A DNA stretch of 64,000 nt. Source: Aquimarina sp. ERC-38 (lineage in GTDB: Bacteria; Bacteroidota; Bacteroidia; Flavobacteriales; Flavobacteriaceae). Both the position numbers and the translations under genes were made by a program. Positions 1-8,758 of the stretch are shown piece after piece; the stretch's first letter is position 1; every line of letters starts with the position of its first letter. The notes under the pieces were generated by a model. The model was not told the origin of the DNA and searched no databases. It saw only the letters and a program-made list of their open reading frames with translations. The stretch lies in NCBI RefSeq assembly GCF_026222555.1, contig NZ_CP098511.1, positions 3,391,501-3,455,500 of the forward strand, written 5' to 3'.

Positions 1-1
1 T

Positions 2-1135
2 GCTATTTTTATCGCTCATAATGTGACTTTTGATTATAATGTGGTTCGTGGCGAATTTAAACGATTGGGCTATACCTACACCCGTAAGAAACTTTGTACG
101 GTTCGGCTATCTAGAAAATTGATTCCGGGAATGCATTCATACAGTTTGGGTAAGTTATGCACCTCATTAGCAATACCTCTAAGTAACCGCCACCGTGCTG
201 AAGGTGATACGGATGCTACCGTATTATTGTTTCAAAAATTGTTAGATATTGACAAAGATCAGGAAACTATTACTTCTTTCTTAAACGCCCGATCCAAAGA
301 AGCGACTTTACCACCTCATATTAATAAAAAACAAATTGCAGACCTTCCTGAGCAAACCGGTATTTACTTTTTTAAAAACCAAAAAGGAAAGGTAATCTAC
401 GTAGGAAAAGCAAAGAATATAAAACAACGGGTACTTAGTCATTTTTATGATAAAAAAAATAAAGAATATGCCTTAGGTCAGCATACGTATAGTATTGATT
501 ATGAACTGACTGGTAACGAATTGATTGCGCTTTTAGCAGAAGCTGAGCAAATTCAAAAACTATATCCGCGATTTAATAAAGCACAGAAAAAACCGGTAGC
601 TCCCTATCGAATTATTTCGTATACCAACCGTAGAGGTGTCATGCAATTAGTTATCGACCGAATGCCAAGTACCAATAACGCTGTAGAAATTTTCTATACC
701 CGTGCGGATGCAGTTTTACGCCTGGAACAATTGTGTACGAAATATCAATTATGTCCGCGATATTGTAATTTACAAAGTACCACGGAGAAGTGTTCTCATT
801 ATAAAATTAAATATTGTTTAGGTATATGCGAGCAAAAGGAATCTGTAGCCCTTTATAACATAAGAGTTCAACGTGCCCTGGCTGCTTTACAAAAAGAACA
901 GCAGAATTATATTATTAAAGAAAAAGGGCGAACTCAGGAAGAAGAGAGCTTTATTCTGGTAAAAAATGGTTTGTATAGAGGCTTTGGTTTTATCACTCAG
1001 GATGATACTATTGAGCATCACGATCAATTTGAAAATTACCTACAACCTCGCAATCATACGTATCACACCGCCAAAATTTTAAAAAGTTATTTAATGAATA
1101 AAGCAAAAGATAATGTAGTTTTTATGGAAGTATAA
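2..1135 (+). CDS. DnaQ-type exonuclease / GIY-YIG nuclease fusion (5' end outside window)
   Basis: The frame is open to the left edge, so the N-terminus is missing. The GTG at 23 is internal, because the preceding codons encode AIFIAHN, which completes an Exo II motif (AHNVTFDYNV). An Exo III motif, HRAEGDTDAT, follows about 55 residues later with the catalytic His and Asp. After a linker comes a UvrC-like GIY-YIG domain (TGIYFF, then VIYVGKAKNIKQR) about 110-200 residues in, followed by an uncharacterised C-terminal half. This domain order, DNA polymerase III epsilon-like exonuclease fused to the UvrC N-terminal endonuclease domain, is a known family in Bacteroidota and Actinobacteria, presumed to act in DNA repair. 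It converges on the MscS gene. The family call is firm; the biological role is inferred. Confidence 0.85.
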   Translation, partial: AIFIAHNVTFDYNVVRGEFKRLGYTYTRKKLCTVRLSRKLIPGMHSYSLGKLCTSLAIPLSNRHRAEGDTDATVLLFQKLLDIDKDQETITSFLNARSKEATLPPHINKKQIADLPEQTGIYFFKNQKGKVIYVGKAKNIKQRVLSHFYDKKNKEYALGQHTYSIDYELTGNELIALLAEAEQIQKLYPRFNKAQKKPVAPYRIISYTNRRGVMQLVIDRMPSTNNAVEIFYTRADAVLRLEQLCTKYQLCPRYCNLQSTTEKCSHYKIKYCLGICEQKESVALYNIRVQRALAALQKEQQNYIIKEKGRTQEEESFILVKNGLYRGFGFITQDDTIEHHDQFENYLQPRNHTYHTAKILKSYLMNKAKDNVVFMEV

Positions 1136-1313
1136 AGGTAAATCCATATATAACCAAAGAAAAAACACTCGAACGGACACTTTTTCCCTAAAAATACCAA
1201 AGGTTAAGTTTTACCCAATGCTTTAATAACTTAGTAACCTAATAATACATAGCATCAATCAACAAGGAATAACAATCAACTACTAACTGACAACTATTAA
1301 TAAACAACTGAAA

Positions 1314-2249
1314 TCACTTCTTCTTTTTATATTTTTCCTCTCGGTCAAATTCAGCATCATTGGGAGCCATTCTAATATTAAATTCTTTTTCACCCCCGTA
1401 TAATTTGATTTCCTGTATATCCGCAGGTAAATAGTATCCGGCTTCTTCCAGTGCTTCTTTTACATTACGAACTACATTTCCTTTAGTAGTCAGTGCCTGT
1501 CTTCTAAAATCTTTAGTATCTACCCAAAAGAAAACTTTTAAATTGACGGTACTGGTTGCCAACTGATCCTCAATAACAAAATTTTCATGCTCTTCGTCTT
1601 CGATGACATTTGGTTCTTTTTTTAAAGCTTCCAGAACGGTTTGTTTGGCACCTTCAATATTATCCTCATAGGCAATACCTACGATAAAATCCCATCGGTA
1701 AAACCCGTCTTCGGTATAATTAGTTACTGGTTTGGTAAGTACATCGCTATTAGGGATATACACATCTTTTCCGTTAAAGGTTTTTAACTTGGTATATCGA
1801 AACTCCAAAGTTTTTACTTTTCCGAAGTTTTCTCCGATTTCTACAGTATCATTGACGTCAAACGGACGGTTAAAAGCTAAAATAACACCAGCAATAAAAT
1901 TCTCACCGATATCTTTAAAAGCAAACCCTAAAACCACCGCACTTGCTCCGGCGGCAGTTAAGATTCCAGTGGCCACCGCTCCCAAACCCGCAGCTTCAAG
2001 CGCCATCATAATAGCCAAAACAATCAAAATATATTTGATAGCCTGACCCAAAAAGCGACTCATTAAGGGATCATCCGTACGAAGTGCTAATTTCCTACGT
2101 GAAAAATTACCAATCCAGGTAGCAATTAAGATCCCTAAGATGACAATAATCACACCAATAGTAATCCCCGGAAGTTGTTCTATAAACCTGTTATAAAAAT
2201 TAATAAAAGGTTCGGTAACCTCTTTAGTCTGGTCACTAATACTTTGCAT
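1314..2249 (-). CDS. MscS-family small-conductance mechanosensitive channel
   Basis: This 311-residue inner-membrane channel would release solutes when membrane tension rises on osmotic downshift. Three hydrophobic stretches are visible, at about residues 28-48, 68-88 and 90-125. The third is the Ala/Gly-rich pore helix (GILTAAGASAVVLGFAFKD) typical of MscS. It is followed by the beta-domain signature GENFIAGVILAFNRPFDVND and an alpha/beta cytoplasmic vestibule. The length matches compact MscS proteins (about 290 residues). The C-terminus ends in a short Lys tract. It is the last of a run of minus-strand stress-type genes and starts 63 bp after the stop of the hydrolase gene, so it could share that transcript. 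Confidence 0.92.
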   Translation of the reverse strand: MQSISDQTKEVTEPFINFYNRFIEQLPGITIGVIIVILGILIATWIGNFSRRKLALRTDDPLMSRFLGQAIKYILIVLAIMMALEAAGLGAVATGILTAAGASAVVLGFAFKDIGENFIAGVILAFNRPFDVNDTVEIGENFGKVKTLEFRYTKLKTFNGKDVYIPNSDVLTKPVTNYTEDGFYRWDFIVGIAYEDNIEGAKQTVLEALKKEPNVIEDEEHENFVIEDQLATSTVNLKVFFWVDTKDFRRQALTTKGNVVRNVKEALEEAGYYLPADIQEIKLYGGEKEFNIRMAPNDAEFDREEKYKKKK

Positions 2250-2312
2250 ATAAGTATAATTATTTACTATCTATAACCATAGTCAATCCTGGTTTTTAAA
2301 TTACCTATTCTT

Positions 2313-3143
2313 TTATTCCTTTAAAAATGAAATAAGAATATCATTTAATTCATCCCGATGGGTTAGATTAAGTCCGTGGGGTCCGTTAGCAATCACTTTA
2401 TAGGTATTATTAGCAATACCTTGAGCTGCCTGATCTGCCGAAGTTGCTTTAGGAACGTTATTGTCTGCATCCCCATGAACAATTAAGGTAGGAACATCTA
2501 CATTTTTTAATTCCGGTCTAAAATCCGTTTCCGCCCAGGCTTTAGCTGCCTGAATAGTGGCTCGCGGAGAAGCATGAGAAGCAATGGACCAGTCATAATG
2601 CAATTGCGCTTCACTTATCGTATCTTTATTATCTTCGTAATTATAAAAGATTCTTAAAAAGTTCTTTAAAAAACCTACCCGATCGGTTTGTAAAGCTTGA
2701 ATAATACCTTGTAAATCTTCTTTTGGAGCACCTTCAGGATTATCCTCTTTTTTTGCTACCAGTGGGATAATAGAACTAATTAAAGCTGCTTTTGCAATTT
2801 TCGCACTTCCAAATTCAGTAAGATAGCGCACTACTTCGCCACCACCCATAGAAAAACCAACAATAACCACTTTATTTAAGTCAAGTTGATCTATAATTGC
2901 TTTTAAATCTTTAGCCAGACTGGTATAATCATATCCATCCCAGGGTTTAGAAGACTGACCGAATCCTCTACGGTCATAGGCAATACATCTAAAACCGGAT
3001 TCAACGATCTTCCAAACCTGTTGTTCCCAGGCTTTACCGCTTAAGGGCCAACCATGTATTAAGATAACCGGTTGCCCTGAACCGTAATCTTCATAATAAA
3101 TTTCTGTTTTCTCCTGAGTTGCGTTGCTAGTAATAAATGGCAT
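2313..3143 (-). CDS. alpha/beta hydrolase, haloperoxidase/esterase-like
   Basis: A 276-residue cytoplasmic alpha/beta-hydrolase. The oxyanion segment is HGWPLSGKAW near residue 30. The nucleophile elbow is GFSMGGGE with Ser98. The acid is Asp227 in VHGDADNNVP, and the catalytic His is His256 in NGPHGLNLTH. The GFSMGG elbow and the HGDAD motif are characteristic of cofactor-free chloroperoxidases and related arylesterases; true halogenation is rarely the physiological role, so substrate is unknown. The gene lies 29 bp downstream of the VOC-family gene and on the same strand, suggesting joint transcription, possibly in detoxification. There is no signal peptide. Confidence 0.88.
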   Translation of the reverse strand: MPFITSNATQEKTEIYYEDYGSGQPVILIHGWPLSGKAWEQQVWKIVESGFRCIAYDRRGFGQSSKPWDGYDYTSLAKDLKAIIDQLDLNKVVIVGFSMGGGEVVRYLTEFGSAKIAKAALISSIIPLVAKKEDNPEGAPKEDLQGIIQALQTDRVGFLKNFLRIFYNYEDNKDTISEAQLHYDWSIASHASPRATIQAAKAWAETDFRPELKNVDVPTLIVHGDADNNVPKATSADQAAQGIANNTYKVIANGPHGLNLTHRDELNDILISFLKE

Positions 3144-3172
3144 GTATTGAATCTTTATTATTCTTAAATTAG

Positions 3173-3622
3173 TTATTTCGCACTTTCAAATATCTCAAGT
3201 TGAATACCGTCAGGATCATTTAAATATGCAAAGGAAGCACCTACAATATCCTCAGCTTTATCTTTTTCTTTAAAAGTATAGGGTTCCGCATTGAACTGAT
3301 ACCCTTTTTCTGAAAGGTTCTTATAAGTTTCCTGAATATCATCTACTTCAAAAGCTATATGAATTGCTCCAACATCATTATTATTTTGTCGAAAGGGTTT
3401 ACCTATAGGGTTGGTATATTCTATAAGTTCAATTATAGTATTTTTAATTTCGATCATAGCAAATTTACAGGCTGCATTTGGAACTTTTGTTCCTTTTGAA
3501 AAACCTTCACCAACCATTTCATTTTGAAATAAGATTTTTCCACCAAGAAACTCTTTGTAAAATTCAATCGATTTTACCAAATTACTAACCGGTATACCTA
3601 TATGTTGTACACTTCTTGTCAT
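3173..3622 (-). CDS. VOC/glyoxalase-fold protein
   Basis: A 149-residue single-domain vicinal oxygen chelate protein. It has the N-terminal IGIPVSNLVKSIEFYKEFLG half and the C-terminal HIAFEVDDIQETY plus DPDGIQLEIFE half, the two beta-alpha-beta-beta-beta repeats of the fold. Candidate metal ligands are His in QHIGI, Glu in LIEY, His in IHIAF and Glu in LEIFE, a full set as in glyoxalase I. Glyoxalase I isomerises the hemithioacetal of methylglyoxal, but VOC members also include dioxygenases and epimerases, so the substrate is open. It sits between a small acidic protein gene and a hydrolase gene on the same strand. Confidence 0.85.
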   Translation of the reverse strand: MTRSVQHIGIPVSNLVKSIEFYKEFLGGKILFQNEMVGEGFSKGTKVPNAACKFAMIEIKNTIIELIEYTNPIGKPFRQNNNDVGAIHIAFEVDDIQETYKNLSEKGYQFNAEPYTFKEKDKAEDIVGASFAYLNDPDGIQLEIFESAK

Positions 3623-3642
3623 TACCCATCAATTTATAATTA

Positions 3643-3927
3643 TCACCTTCTATCAGAAGATTGCTCTAAATGATCGTTTCCCGGACCACCTTGACTGTAT
3701 AATTGATTTTCTTCGTCTTTTAAGTTTAAAGTGTTTCTATTTTCCGGTGTAGTTCTTCCAGGTACATCCAGTTCTTTACCTTCAAAATCAACAGGTTCAT
3801 TTCTATTTAATAATTCCTGGTCTTGACCTTGATCATTGTGTAAGTTTCCGGTTCGATCCCCTAGGGCATTGATATCTTCTTTTGTAATTTCCGGATTATA
3901 AGGTAATTTATCTTCTGAATTTTTCAT
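3643..3927 (-). CDS. small acidic hydrophilic protein of unknown function
   Basis: A 94-residue protein rich in Asn, Asp, Glu, Gln and Gly, with no hydrophobic segment and almost no predicted core (for example GNLHNDQGQDQELLNRNEP and YSQGGPGNDHLEQSS). It looks intrinsically disordered and is probably cytoplasmic. The start Met is followed by KNSEDKLPYN, and the gene stands 20 bp upstream of the VOC gene, consistent with one transcript. Its composition resembles small stress-induced hydrophilic proteins, but I recognise no named family, so function is not assigned. The frame is supported by its position in a tight same-strand run and the absence of a better frame. Confidence 0.6.
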   Translation of the reverse strand: MKNSEDKLPYNPEITKEDINALGDRTGNLHNDQGQDQELLNRNEPVDFEGKELDVPGRTTPENRNTLNLKDEENQLYSQGGPGNDHLEQSSDRR

Positions 3928-4032
3928 AGTTTTTTGTTCTACTGTTTATCCAAAGAACTAACAAATAGAAGGGATGCTTTAACTCAATCAACCATTTTTG
4001 TAATGGAAAAAGTAAGCTTAAAAAGCACTTAT

Positions 4033-4437
4033 TTACACATTGGACATTACCGGACTATCTACAGTTGGTTTTTGAAATAACTTGGTCAAAAGACAGGTAA
4101 TACGTGAAGGTAATTTTTTACCTACTACATTTTTAGATAACTCTTTTGCAATTTCAATTTCTACTTGTTTCTTATAATCCAAAATTTCATGGTAAGAAAG
4201 ATTTTCTAAACTTGCTAAGGTCTTTTTATTTACCGTAATAGGTGCTTCTTTTCCGGGATAGTACAACCTACAACGTTCAAAGATTTTACGAGCTTTTAAA
4301 CTTTCTTTTTTCGCTTTTTTAAGAATGGCTTTTCTCCTTTGAAGAGGGAACTTAGCGTAGTTTTTAGAAATAAAAACATTAATAGTATATAACTTTCGAG
4401 AAATATCTCTTAAGGAATAAAACGTATGTTCGTCCAT
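4033..4437 (-). CDS. hypothetical protein, Lys/Arg-rich helical
   Basis: A 134-residue basic protein that I do not recognise. The N-terminal half is highly charged and probably helical (RRKAILKKAKKESLKARKIFERC). The centre is NLSYHEILDYKKQVEIEIAKEL and the C-terminus is SPVMSNV. No signal peptide or membrane segment is present. It lies alone between two gaps of about 100 and 400 bp on the same strand as the downstream stress-type genes. It may be a lineage-specific regulator or nucleic-acid-associated protein given its charge, but that is only a suggestion. Confidence 0.55.
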   Translation of the reverse strand: MDEHTFYSLRDISRKLYTINVFISKNYAKFPLQRRKAILKKAKKESLKARKIFERCRLYYPGKEAPITVNKKTLASLENLSYHEILDYKKQVEIEIAKELSKNVVGKKLPSRITCLLTKLFQKPTVDSPVMSNV

Positions 4438-4833
4438 ATATAGAACCTTGTTTTCTAAGGATTTAGTTGGTTATACAAAAGTAGATTTGTACTTACTATA
4501 CTTTGTGCTTTATAAAACCAAATACTATTGCTAACGATCGGAGGGTAGCATTTTCCCTATAACTTTATTAATTCTTTAAGAATTTATTATTAAATAGGTG
4601 AAATTTTTAGAAATTTTTTTAAAGAAAACCTATTGAAAATTTGGGTTTAATATTGATAAAAAAGATCGTCTTAGATTTTCACAGCAAACGGGTAATCATT
4701 AATAATAACTGTTTTTCCGTTTAAGGACGTTAATGTAAGAGAAAGTTAATGCATACTAGCTATCTTTAAATGCGTATGAGTTAAAGGAGTTTTAGGGTTA
4801 CTGCTATTTTCGATTTTAAATCTATACAATCAT
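4438..4833. other. AT-rich intergenic region between divergent genes
   Basis: About 400 bp between the start of the minus-strand basic protein gene and the start of a plus-strand micro-ORF. It is strongly AT-rich with A/T homopolymer runs around 4600-4630. TATCTTTA at about 4762 resembles the Bacteroidota -7 element TAnnTTTG with one mismatch and could drive the micro-ORF. No RNA gene, repeat or longer ORF was recognised. Confidence 0.5.
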
Positions 4834-4971
4834 ATGGAAAAATTACTAAGGGCATTATTAGCCGGATGGGGTGCAAAAAAAATTGGTGGTGGAAAATGCG
4901 GATGTTTCGGAACCGTTTTTGTCTTTCTTATTCTTTACTGGTTACTGGGTTATGTATTTAAAATCTTTTAA
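4834..4971 (+). CDS. 45-residue Gly/Cys membrane micro-protein
   Basis: A short frame starting at ATG 4834 and ending TAA 4969-4971. The product begins MEKLLRALLAGWGAKKIGG, continues with a Gly-rich CGCFGT turn, and ends in one hydrophobic helix (VFVFLILYWLLGY) with a KIF tail. A basic amphipathic N-terminus, a Gly/Cys hinge and one transmembrane segment are the pattern of a real single-pass small membrane protein, and small proteins of this look occur in Flavobacteriaceae. It sits 81 bp upstream of an alpha/beta-hydrolase gene on the same strand. Function unknown; the two Cys might bind metal or form a disulfide. Confidence 0.6.
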   Translation: MEKLLRALLAGWGAKKIGGGKCGCFGTVFVFLILYWLLGYVFKIF

Positions 4972-5052
4972 ATACTTTAATTAGGCTAATAAAAGGCTTT
5001 TACACCAAAAAGTAACATGATAGTCTTCTAAATTAAATTTTAATATAAAATA

Positions 5053-5850
5053 ATGGAAATAAATAAAAATTTAATTATCCAGAAAATAGATCCTGTATTG
5101 ACTAAGGGAGATGGAGCCATCACTTTAGTTTTTTTACATTACTTTGGAGGAGACGGGGGAAGTTGGTTATGGACAATAGATGAGCTTTCTAAAAATTACA
5201 AATGTATCTCTTTAACCCTACCCGGATTTGGAAATACCGAACCTTTAAAAAATAAATCGGTAGTACATTTTGCGCAATGGATTGCGGATAAGCTAGCATC
5301 GTTAAAGGTGACGAATTATATTCTTTGCGGACATTCAATGAGCGGAAAATTAGCGCTAGTTACTGCTACCCTTAGTACTATCAAACCAAAGCAACTGATT
5401 TTAATTGCTCCTTCACCACCTACCGTAGAACCGATGGAAGCTGAAGAAAAAGAACGAATGTTGCACCATCCTGCCATCCGAGAAGCAGAAACAACCGTAA
5501 ATAAAGTAACTGCCAAAAAATTAAGTGCATCACAAAAAGAATACGCTATTATTTCACAGCTACGAATTGAGCACGAAACCTGGGCATGGTGGATTAAACA
5601 AGGAATGGAGGATAATATAACCACATTAATCAAAGATGTAAATATTCCAACCACGATATTAGTAGGAGAAAATGATCCGGTTATTGATATGAATTTGGTT
5701 CAAACCGAAGTCCTACCTTATATGCCTGAAAGCCAAATAATCGTTATAAAAGATTCCGGACATCTAATACCTATGGAATCTATATCTGAAGTTGCAAGTA
5801 CTATCCACCTGATAGCTTCTAAAACAAATCATATTCCGTCGTCACATTAA
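5053..5850 (+). CDS. alpha/beta hydrolase (epoxide hydrolase/esterase-like)
   Basis: A 265-residue alpha/beta-hydrolase, unrelated in detail to the one at 2.3-3.1 kb. It shows an HYFGGDGGSWLW oxyanion segment near residue 29, the nucleophile elbow CGHSMSGK with Ser95, a late acid in LVGENDPVID, and the catalytic His in SGHLIPMES. The lid region is helical and Trp-containing (HETWAWWIKQGM). No signal peptide, so cytoplasmic. The substrate cannot be read from sequence. Its last 32 bp overlap the 3' end of the convergent GH15 gene, so the final residues (SKTNHIPSSH) and the GH15 C-terminus are encoded by the same DNA. Confidence 0.86.
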   Translation: MEINKNLIIQKIDPVLTKGDGAITLVFLHYFGGDGGSWLWTIDELSKNYKCISLTLPGFGNTEPLKNKSVVHFAQWIADKLASLKVTNYILCGHSMSGKLALVTATLSTIKPKQLILIAPSPPTVEPMEAEEKERMLHHPAIREAETTVNKVTAKKLSASQKEYAIISQLRIEHETWAWWIKQGMEDNITTLIKDVNIPTTILVGENDPVIDMNLVQTEVLPYMPESQIIVIKDSGHLIPMESISEVASTIHLIASKTNHIPSSH

Positions 5851-7675
5851 AACTTTCTTCTTTTAAATTTCGGTTTAAAGAAAATGCGGTACTGATCAAT
5901 CCTAAATGGCTAAATGCCTGCGGAAAATTACCTAAGAATTTTCCGTCTTTATCAATTTCTTCCGCAAATAAATCCAGATGATTGGAGTAGGTGAGTAGTT
6001 TTTGAAAATAGTATTCTGCCTTTTCCAATTGTCCGGCACGGGATAAACATTCTACAAACCAAAAGGAACCAATAATAAAAGCACCTTCATTTAAGTCGTC
6101 TTCAAATGGGTTGGTATCGTTTAAATTTCTATAGATTAACACATCGTGCATAATTTTATCCTCAATAGCTTCCATAGTGGCAACCCACTTTTTATCATAC
6201 GGACTGATCATACGTACCAGTGGCATAATCAAAATAGATAAATCCAGGGTAGAGGCTTCTTTAAAATGTACAAAAGAATTACAGGATTCATTCCAGAATT
6301 CTTCATACACATAAGTAAATATTTGATCCCTAACTTTAATCCATTCTACTTCCGGAAAAGGAAAAGAACGTTTTTTACCCAGTCGGATAGCCCGGTCTAC
6401 TGCCACCCAACACATCACTTTGGTATATAAATAATGACGTTGTGATTCTCTAACTTCCCAAATTCCATGATCAGGCTTCTCCCAGTTTTCTATTACCGTA
6501 TCTACCAATTTTACAATTAAAGACCAAAAGCTATAAGATATTTCTTCTCCGTATTTATCAAACAAATAGATGGTATCTAATAACTCTCCGTAAATGTCCA
6601 ATTGCAGCTGATTTACGGCAGCATTACCAATTAATACGGGTTTTGATTTTTCGTAACCTTCATAATGTTCCAATTCCACCTCGGTGAGATCACGACTTCC
6701 ATTCACACAATACATGATTTGAATATCTTTATTTAATTCAAGCAGGTCTTTTTCTAATCTCGCCTGAATCCACATCATAAATTGTGAAGCTTCTGATAAA
6801 AAGCCTAATCGGATAAAGGCGTACATGGTAAAAGATGCATCCCGAATCCAGGTATAGCGGTAATCCCAGTTTTTATCCCCACCCAATACTTCGGGTAGTG
6901 AAAAAGTAGGTGCTGCTACCGGGGAACCATGCTCTGCCGAAGTCAACAATTTTAACAGCAATGCCGAACGATTAACATAAGGTGTCCAGTCACCTTTATA
7001 GGTAGACGTTTTCATCCAGTTTTGCCAATAAGTAACCGTCGTTCTCAGTTTCTCCCGGGATTTTGAAACGATAGCTTCTTTGGCATCAGCAGTATCTTCA
7101 TCGAATTGTTTTATAACAAAAATTACTGCTTCCCCTTTTTCTATAGTAAAATTTGATATTTCACTTTTTCCTTTCAGAAATGAAAGCGAACTCTGAATTT
7201 CCATCGGAGCAATATCCTTATTGTCACAAAATAGTTTTAATCGGTTATCGGCTATTACTTCTTTTTGAACGGTATCACGGTTATAATTAAAGGTAGGTTC
7301 AATTTCTAATTGTATGTTGGTGTTACCTTCAATCCCCTTAATGACCCGAATAATTTCATTAGTACCGGAAGTTTTTCCGTCAAAGGGCATAAAGTCAATA
7401 ATATCGACTAACTGTTCTTTTGAAATATATCGTGTTAACAACACATTGGTATTCTGAATATACGTTTGGTGTATAGTTGCATTTTCTATTTGTGGCTGTG
7501 TATGAAAAAAGCCTCCTTTTTTATGATCTAATAACCTGGAAAATAGGGTAGGAGAATCAAAATTCGGGAAGCAAAAGAAATCAATAGATCCGGTTTTATG
7601 GATTAAAGCGGTAGTTTTACAATTACCAATGATTCCGTAATCTTCAATGGCGTAATAGGAAGAAGTATTTTTCAA
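5819..7675 (-). CDS. GH15-family glucoamylase/trehalase-like hydrolase
   Basis: A 618-residue cytoplasmic protein of the bacterial GH15 type: an N-terminal beta-sandwich (IEDYGIIGNCKTTALI, then GSIDFFCFPNFDSPTLF) and an (alpha/alpha)6 barrel starting near residue 235. The barrel signature is LGGDKNWDYRYTWIRDASF, typical of this family. DLNEGAFIIGSFWFVECLSRAG near the C-terminus matches the second acidic region. Family members hydrolyse terminal alpha-glucosidic bonds of maltodextrins or trehalose. No signal peptide is seen, so an intracellular role (osmolyte or glycogen turnover) is likely. It lies downstream of an SDR gene with a terminator-like hairpin between them. Confidence 0.9.
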   Translation of the reverse strand: MKNTSSYYAIEDYGIIGNCKTTALIHKTGSIDFFCFPNFDSPTLFSRLLDHKKGGFFHTQPQIENATIHQTYIQNTNVLLTRYISKEQLVDIIDFMPFDGKTSGTNEIIRVIKGIEGNTNIQLEIEPTFNYNRDTVQKEVIADNRLKLFCDNKDIAPMEIQSSLSFLKGKSEISNFTIEKGEAVIFVIKQFDEDTADAKEAIVSKSREKLRTTVTYWQNWMKTSTYKGDWTPYVNRSALLLKLLTSAEHGSPVAAPTFSLPEVLGGDKNWDYRYTWIRDASFTMYAFIRLGFLSEASQFMMWIQARLEKDLLELNKDIQIMYCVNGSRDLTEVELEHYEGYEKSKPVLIGNAAVNQLQLDIYGELLDTIYLFDKYGEEISYSFWSLIVKLVDTVIENWEKPDHGIWEVRESQRHYLYTKVMCWVAVDRAIRLGKKRSFPFPEVEWIKVRDQIFTYVYEEFWNESCNSFVHFKEASTLDLSILIMPLVRMISPYDKKWVATMEAIEDKIMHDVLIYRNLNDTNPFEDDLNEGAFIIGSFWFVECLSRAGQLEKAEYYFQKLLTYSNHLDLFAEEIDKDGKFLGNFPQAFSHLGLISTAFSLNRNLKEESFNVTTEYDLF

Positions 7676-7690
7676 GCTGTGTAAAATTTA

Positions 7691-7733
7691 AAAGGCTATT
7701 TAAACTGAAATATATTCATTTTAAATAGCCTTT
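7691..7733 (-). terminator. hairpin terminator downstream of the SDR gene
   Basis: A perfect 14-bp stem: AAAGGCTATTTAAA at 7691-7704 pairs with TTTAAATAGCCTTT at 7720-7733 across a 15-nt loop. On the minus strand it lies just after the SDR stop and is followed by a T-rich stretch. It may also leave room for a promoter of the GH15 gene, which starts 16 bp further on. Confidence 0.65.
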
Positions 7734-7756
7734 ACGGGGTTATTTAGTTTTTTATT

Positions 7757-8581
7757 TTATCCACCTACAACGGTACCGCCATTTACGTGAATAATCTGGC
7801 CGGTAACATAGGTTGAATCTTCTGACGCTAGGTACACATAAGCCGGTGCCAACTCTGATGGTTGTCCGGGACGTCCTAGTGGTACTTGCTTACCAAAATC
7901 TTCAATAGCTCCCATTGTTGCCGGGATTAGCGGAGTCATAATAGGTCCTGGTGCTACTCCGTTTACTAAGATTTTCTTTTCTGCTAATTGTGCAGACAAT
8001 GCTCTGGTAAATGAAGTAATAGCTCCTTTAGTCGAAGAATAATCTACCATCATTTCATGTCCTTTATATCCGGTAACAGAAGTAGTGTTGATAATTCTTG
8101 AACCTTCTTTCATGTGTTCCAATGCCAATTTGGTCAAATAAATCATAGAAACAATGTTTAGATCAAAAGTTTCTTTTAATTCATCATAATCAATATTGGT
8201 AATGTCTTTGTTAGGATATTGTGTAGCTGCATTATTAATCAGAATATCTAATTGTCCAAATTCTGACATTGTCTGGTCAATTAAGTGTTGGCACACTTCT
8301 TTATCGGTTAAATTCCCGGAAAAAGTAACACATTTTCCACCTTCTTTTTCAACTAGTTCTTTTGTTTTTTGAGCATCTTGTTCTTCATTAAGATAAGCGA
8401 TTGCTACATTCGCTCCTTCCCGTGCAAAATGAACTGCAACTGCACGCCCGATTCCACTATCTCCTCCGGTAATTAAGGCTGTTTTACCTTCTAATTTACC
8501 ACTTCCTTTATAAGAATCTTTAATTGTTTCAGGTTGTTGTTCCATTTCGGCTTGTAGACCTGGTCTTTCCATTGTTTTCAT
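7757..8581 (-). CDS. SDR-family oxidoreductase (stress-type, YghA-like)
   Basis: A 274-residue classical short-chain dehydrogenase with a roughly 40-residue N-terminal extension before the NAD(P) motif TGGDSGIGRA. Other motifs are NNAA, the catalytic Ser in INTTSVTGYKG, YSSTK with the Tyr/Lys pair, and a C-terminal YVTGQIIHVNGGT. The N-terminal extension (RPGLQAEMEQQPE) plus TGGDSGIGRA is the pattern of the YghA / general-stress-protein-39 subgroup, usually annotated as glucose or aldehyde dehydrogenase-like and induced by stress. Cytoplasmic; the true substrate is unknown. It lies between the photolyase-like gene and the GH15 gene on the same strand. Confidence 0.9.
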   Translation of the reverse strand: MKTMERPGLQAEMEQQPETIKDSYKGSGKLEGKTALITGGDSGIGRAVAVHFAREGANVAIAYLNEEQDAQKTKELVEKEGGKCVTFSGNLTDKEVCQHLIDQTMSEFGQLDILINNAATQYPNKDITNIDYDELKETFDLNIVSMIYLTKLALEHMKEGSRIINTTSVTGYKGHEMMVDYSSTKGAITSFTRALSAQLAEKKILVNGVAPGPIMTPLIPATMGAIEDFGKQVPLGRPGQPSELAPAYVYLASEDSTYVTGQIIHVNGGTVVGG

Positions 8582-8758
8582 ATCATCTATTTTTTTATTA
8601 GGGTAAAATTACCCCTATTCTAATGCAATTATGATCGTTAATGCGAGTTATAGTATCTCATATATACTCTTTAATATAATTTTATGACAAGCAAATAATT
8701 ATGGTAATTGGAAAAGTTTGAATCCTATGAAATTTGATCAGTTCTATGAAAAATTCGG

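Noticed and set aside
1732..2046. Plus-strand frame of 104 codons opposite the MscS gene
   Set aside because: Antisense shadow of MscS; composition is the complement of the channel helices and no family fits.
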